This document shows, piece after piece, positions 60,352 to 64,000 of a DNA stretch of 64,000 bases. The DNA comes from Pseudomonadota bacterium (GTDB lineage Bacteria; Myxococcota_A; UBA796; GCA-2862545). Numbering within the stretch: the first letter of the stretch is position 1; each line of letters opens with the position of its first letter. The notes beneath the pieces are model-generated. The model ran no database searches, was not told the DNA's origin, and saw nothing but the letters and a program-made list of their open reading frames with translations. Where the stretch lies: NCBI GenBank assembly GCA_005776945.1, contig SXOB01000028.1, forward strand, positions 62,001 through 126,000. Reading direction: 5' to 3'. The position numbers were made by a program, and so were the translations under genes.

Positions 60352-60564
60352 ATGTGGACCACGAGTCGGGTGATCTTGGGCGCCTACACGTTGGCGCAAT
60401 TGACGGTTGGGGTCCAACTCGGGGTCGCGGCTGCGTGGCTCGTGCTTCAGCGGGACTGGCCACTGACCTACACGCTGGCGCTTGCGCCGTTGGGACTGCC
60501 CATGGTGTTCCTGCAGTATGTGTTGGCGCTCCGCTTTCTCGGGCGGACCTCCGAGCCGGGATAG
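60352..60564 (+). CDS. Small protein with two transmembrane helices
   Basis: 70 residues, ATG preceded by GGGAGGGC. Two hydrophobic helices (about 5-30 and 40-60) joined by a short RDWPLT loop. No family is recognised. The same strand and short gaps on both sides put it in one operon with DUF3810 and the following lipoprotein. Confidence 0.55.
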   Translation: MWTTSRVILGAYTLAQLTVGVQLGVAAAWLVLQRDWPLTYTLALAPLGLPMVFLQYVLALRFLGRTSEPG

Positions 60565-60582
60565 GACGACGGCGGGGGTGAC

Positions 60583-61347
60583 GTGCGGCTCGTTCTTTGC
60601 CTCGGCTGTCTGGGCTGTGCGCGCGAGCGGACACCCGCACCGACTGAAATGGTCGACCTCGTCGGCTTCCTCTTTCAGCATTGGGAAGACGAGGAAACGG
60701 TCGAAGAGGGGTTCGCCAACCTCGCGGCATTTGTACGCGACGAGATCGATAGCGACGAGGCGGAGGAGGGCTGGCAGCTCGAGACGTTGGCCCAAGTGGA
60801 GGCCGACGCGGTCGCCCATGCCGACATCTCGTTCGACAACCTGATCGGCGCGGCCGCCGCGGCGCGCAGCCCGTTCACGGTCGACGAGCACGTCGCGACG
60901 TTCGGGATGAAGGACCAGGTCTGGGGCAACCCCACGAACTGGAAGAGCTACACGCGCCATGTCGTCGAGGGCAAGATCGCCGACTTCAAGAACCGCGAAG
61001 GTGTGTTGCGGACGGAGAATGACGTCGAGACCAGCCTCATCGGCATCAACATCCCGTACGTGTTGTTCAAGGACTTTCGGTGGGTCGAAGGTGACGGCGA
61101 CGACGATGTACTTGGCCGTAGCTGGATCGCGGAGATCAGCTGCAATGACGGTGGCGGCAGCTGTGTCAATCTGAGCTTCTCGATCGACGTCTGGCAGGGG
61201 GAAGGCGACGAGACGATGCGCTTCACAGCCACCTGGTCGGATGTGGAGTCGGTCATCGACCCCGGCGACGACTTCCTCATTGCGTCGCTGGCGGCGGGAA
61301 TCCGCAGCGTCTTCCAACACACCGACGAATTCCTCGCTGAGCCCTGA
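60583..61347 (+). CDS. Lipoprotein of unknown function
   Basis: 254 residues, GTG start. MRLVLCLGCLGC has three Cys, any of positions 6, 9 or 12 could be the lipid anchor. A helical first half (VDLVGFLFQHWEDEETVEEGFANLAAF) precedes a beta-rich domain with WIAEISCNDGGGSCVNLSF. No family is recognised. Its stop is four bases from the convergent acyl-CoA dehydrogenase remnant. Confidence 0.6.
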   Translation: MRLVLCLGCLGCARERTPAPTEMVDLVGFLFQHWEDEETVEEGFANLAAFVRDEIDSDEAEEGWQLETLAQVEADAVAHADISFDNLIGAAAAARSPFTVDEHVATFGMKDQVWGNPTNWKSYTRHVVEGKIADFKNREGVLRTENDVETSLIGINIPYVLFKDFRWVEGDGDDDVLGRSWIAEISCNDGGGSCVNLSFSIDVWQGEGDETMRFTATWSDVESVIDPGDDFLIASLAAGIRSVFQHTDEFLAEP

Positions 61348-61351
61348 ACTC

Positions 61352-61787
61352 TCAGGCCAAGCGAGCGAAACGCTCCGCCCGCTTCGCGGCATGGTCGCCG
61401 TCGTTGGCGCGGTCGAAGAGCACACGGGCCGTGAAGAGTCGGCCTAGAGCAAGCGTTCGCCTACGCGCGGTCGCCTCCTCCACCGGCCAGCGGTGGATGG
61501 CCTCGCTCGACGGCGTCGCGCTCGAGCATTTGCCACGCGGCCGACAGGATGAGGCGATCCACGCGCCGTCCCCAGGCATCCCAGGGTTCGTGACGCGGCG
61601 GTTGGGCTTCGGCGGCCCGCGCAAGTGCGGCCAGGTGATTGGAGGCGTCGAGGCCCAACGCGGCGAGGCCGGGTGACAGCGCGGCGGCGCGCTCGGCGGG
61701 CACGCGAGCACGCCACTCGGTCCAGATCGGGCTCGTGGAAGCCAGGGGGTCGAGGTCGGCCGGAGTCGGTGGATCGGAATACGTCAA
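61352..61787 (-). pseudogene. Truncated acyl-CoA dehydrogenase
   Basis: From ATG 61787, residues 40-95 (ALGLDASNHLAALARAAEAQPPRHEPWDAWGRRVDRLILSAAWQMLERDAVERG) match the N-terminus of acyl-CoA dehydrogenases of the AidB-like group, then the frame stops after GGGGDRA. A shifted frame continues to 61352 (TLALGRLFTARVLFDRAN ... ERFARLA), which weakly resembles the C-terminal helices of the same family. The whole catalytic middle (about 400 residues) is missing, so the gene is dead. The C-terminal match is tentative. Confidence 0.5.
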
Positions 61788-61830
61788 TGGCGCTCCATCG
61801 TGGCTTTAGCGCGAGGGGTGGGGGTGTGAT

Positions 61831-64000
61831 TTGCGGGGGACTCATCTCCACGACCATGTCGCTCTGTTGGCGGAACTCGCCCGGAAAGGCGAACGGGTGG
61901 ACGTCGAGGACGTCACCCGCCGCGGGCGTGCCCTGCATGAGCGCCTTCGGGCCTTGGGTCACGAGCGCCTTCGTGCGGACGTTTCGGCCCTGTTGCAGGC
62001 CGCGAACGCGCCGGGACAGACCGGCTTGGCGGCGCAGGCAGGTTTGGGGGCGCTGACGCGCAACGATGCGCTTCGGCTCGATCCCATCCCGCCCATGGCT
62101 CTACGGTCGGCCACCTTTTTGGGTGGCCTCTTCCATCACTGGGTGGCCCGTTCGCGCGGCGACACAGCCCACGCCCAGGCGGCCCCCCTGCCGGCGTCCG
62201 CGCGCGAGCGGGTCGATCGGGAGGTGTCGGACTTCGAGGTCGCCGACCGAAGCGACGGAGAGTGGGCCGCTGCCGCGCGCGGCTGGGTCGGCCAGTCGAC
62301 CTTGCCCGAGAAACATCCCATCGTTCGCCGTATGTTTCGGAACGCGGAGTTCCTTGCCGTCGTGTTGGAAACGCCAGACGAGCGAGTGCCCGACGACGTC
62401 GCTCGCGCGCGCGCCGCCATTGCGTGGCTCACGCGGGGGCCAGCGCGACAGGATGTCCTGGAGGCGGTCGAAGACGCCTACGTGCTCGACCAGGCCGTCA
62501 CCGCCATCGAGCCGGCGCGAGAGCCGTGGATCCGGCTGATTCAGGCGACGACCTCGACGTGGCCCGTCTTGTCGCAGCTGACGACTGGTGACCGGACGCT
62601 GGTACTCAGCCGGTCGATTCTGCAGGATGCAGCGCTCCTGGCTGAACCCCTCGCCGTTTCTCAAGGAACGCTCGACGACGCCCTGTTTGTGCCGGCGGCT
62701 GGAAGCGTTCCCTTGTTGCTCGGTCTCGTAGGCGCGCTGGAATACCTGTTCGAACTGGACGATGTGCTTCGCGAAGCCGACAGTGAGGTCGCGCCGGACC
62801 TCGACCGGTTGAGCTGGCTCGCCCGGAACGCGCCGCGAGGCCCGTTCGTCCTCGTCGTCGCGCCGACCGGTCCCGCGCGCTCGCTTTTTGAGGGCGCGAC
62901 GCTCGGCGGTCGGCCTCTGACGTCGGTCTTGCCCTGCGCCGAAGTGCTTGACGATCGAAGTCTGCGCCGTTTGGGGCCAGCCGGGGGACCGGCGCTGTTG
63001 CTGGTCTGTGGTCAGCTTTCGCTTGCGGCGTCGTTGTTGGCCGATCGGCCAGACGACGCGCGGCTTGTCATCGTCGACCTGGCCCTGGCCGGCGCCGAAG
63101 AGGGCGTGGACACCTCGCCCGTTCGCACGCGCACGCTGCGTTCAGGGGACCACCGACCTGCAACCACCGACCTGTACGAGACGTACGCCGAAGAGGCCGG
63201 CGACATCGACCGGATGTCGGTCGACCGGGAATCGGTCCTTTCGATCGAGGCCATCGCAGCGCGCGCCGAGATTCTCGAAGCCGCCGTCGATCTGGGCCCC
63301 ACCGTCGACCAGTTTTTCGAGGCCGACAATGTTCGGGCCGAAGAGCTGCTGAGCCACTTCCGCAACCTCTGGGCGGACGGGGAGCCGGACCGAGCTGAAA
63401 CGATGGCCGCGCTCGACGCTCTGGGAATGGCCGACGAAGGGTATCGGGCCGTTCTCAAGGGCTTGGACCACGATGTCCGCCAGTTGCTCACGCTGAGGAT
63501 GATGACGGACCCCGTCACGACGGCCCGAAGGCTCGACGAGATCGGGCGACGAATCCGTGTCCCCGCTGACCGATTCCTCGAGGCGGCCGACCGCGTGACG
63601 CGCGCGGGAGCGCGGTTGGACCGCGTCGTCGACGAGTTCACCCAACGCAACTTGCGCCTCGTGTTGTGGATGGCGCGCAAGTACCGAAACCGGACGTTCT
63701 ACTTGGACATGATCCAGGAAGGGAACGTCGGTCTGATGCGGGCCGCCCGCAAGTTCGACCACCGAAAGGGCGCCAAATTCGGCAGCTACGCGGGGTGGTG
63801 GATTCGGCAGTCGATCGAGGGCTTCCTTTCGCGCCACAGCCGGACGATCCGCATTCCCGTCAACACGTTGGGCCTGATGCGCCGAATTGGGCGCGCGGAA
63901 ATTGAGCTTGCGGAGGCCAAGGGTCGGTCGCCGACCGACGACGAGTTGGCGGCGCACACGGGCATCCCTGTCGACGAGGTCACGCGCGCGCGGCGGGTGG
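61831..64000 (+). CDS. RNA polymerase sigma-70 factor with a long N-terminal extension (runs off the right edge)
   Basis: The frame is open from about 61810 to the window edge; TTG 61831 with GAGGGG/GGGGG upstream is a plausible start. From residue 607 the sequence has clear sigma region 2 (NLRLVLWMARKYRNR ... MIQEGNVGLMRAARKFD ... SYAGWWIRQSIEGFL) and region 3 (RTIRIPV ... RSPTDDELAAHTGI). Before it lie about 600 residues, the last 150 perhaps equivalent to regions 1.2/non-conserved region. The first 430 match nothing I recognise, but include beta-alpha blocks (FVLVVAPTGPARSLFEG; ALLLVCGQLSLAASLLADRPDDARLVIVDLAL). Region 4 is outside the window. Confidence 0.75.
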   Translation, partial: MRGTHLHDHVALLAELARKGERVDVEDVTRRGRALHERLRALGHERLRADVSALLQAANAPGQTGLAAQAGLGALTRNDALRLDPIPPMALRSATFLGGLFHHWVARSRGDTAHAQAAPLPASARERVDREVSDFEVADRSDGEWAAAARGWVGQSTLPEKHPIVRRMFRNAEFLAVVLETPDERVPDDVARARAAIAWLTRGPARQDVLEAVEDAYVLDQAVTAIEPAREPWIRLIQATTSTWPVLSQLTTGDRTLVLSRSILQDAALLAEPLAVSQGTLDDALFVPAAGSVPLLLGLVGALEYLFELDDVLREADSEVAPDLDRLSWLARNAPRGPFVLVVAPTGPARSLFEGATLGGRPLTSVLPCAEVLDDRSLRRLGPAGGPALLLVCGQLSLAASLLADRPDDARLVIVDLALAGAEEGVDTSPVRTRTLRSGDHRPATTDLYETYAEEAGDIDRMSVDRESVLSIEAIAARAEILEAAVDLGPTVDQFFEADNVRAEELLSHFRNLWADGEPDRAETMAALDALGMADEGYRAVLKGLDHDVRQLLTLRMMTDPVTTARRLDEIGRRIRVPADRFLEAADRVTRAGARLDRVVDEFTQRNLRLVLWMARKYRNRTFYLDMIQEGNVGLMRAARKFDHRKGAKFGSYAGWWIRQSIEGFLSRHSRTIRIPVNTLGLMRRIGRAEIELAEAKGRSPTDDELAAHTGIPVDEVTRARRV

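Overview
This GC-rich window (roughly two-thirds G+C by eye) reads as a chromosomal piece of a Myxococcota (deltaproteobacterial) genome. Evidence for the lineage: an RdgC homologue split into two coupled genes, secreted proteins with MopE-type Asp-rich repeats and Cys-rich/hydrophobic/Arg C-terminal tails like MYXO-CTERM, (TD)n lipoproteins, large Ser/Thr kinases with ATPase and TPR modules, and many GTG/TTG starts. Coding density is very high. No stretch over 300 bases lacks a gene, and most convergent pairs touch or overlap.

Layout. 1-4700: the start of an MBL-fold hydrolase, a serine beta-lactamase-fold hydrolase, accD-folC (4-base overlap), and holB with a small basic protein. 4.8-11.6 kb: a lipoprotein, a thiolase with a membrane-anchored partner, a solitary Dam methylase with a GATC-rich leader, SppA, and a CaiB-type CoA transferase. 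11.6-14.6 kb: a nucleic-acid-linked cluster holding an IF2-N-like protein, a protein with two Sm/Hfq-like stretches, split RdgC, and tRNA-Arg(CCG). 14.6-24.9 kb: MBL hydrolase, PP2C phosphatase, gamma-glutamyltransferase, PfkB sugar/nucleoside kinase, flippase-like membrane protein, and a 1065-residue M16 metallopeptidase.

25.2-26.9 kb is a genomic scar beside tRNA-Met(CAT). It holds a chimera of a BrxE-like (BREX type 6) N-terminus and an M16 C-terminus, broken by a frameshift; a frameshifted DUF1801 gene; and an orphan ORF. 28 kb: a RecA/ImuA-like gene behind a perfect GAAC-N4-GTTC LexA-type box. 31-40 kb: one tightly packed minus-strand operon of metallophosphoesterase, Lon, a 1270-residue kinase-cyclase-ATPase-TPR protein, ClpX and YqgE/AlgH. 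40-41.3 kb: engB and rlmE.

41.3-53.2 kb is a surface/secretome island: lipoprotein hydrolase, MopE-repeat protein, a degenerate subtilase with FG-GAP repeats divergent from an intact subtilase with RCC1-like repeats, duplicated (TD)n/(DPT)n lipoproteins, a DUF2807 protein and another lipoprotein. 53-61 kb: a 5'-3' exonuclease, FHA-GGDEF cyclase, two coupled coiled-coil lipoproteins (the second a sulfatase-fold hydrolase), a Ser/Thr kinase, DUF3810 protein and small membrane/lipoproteins. The right end holds a truncated acyl-CoA dehydrogenase and an incomplete sigma-70 factor whose regions 2-3 follow about 600 residues of largely unrecognised sequence.

For novelty the best candidates are the long sigma factor, the double Sm-like protein with its IF2-N-like neighbour, the BREX/M16 scar, the Lon-kinase-ClpX operon, and the recurring very short lipoprotein signal sequences.
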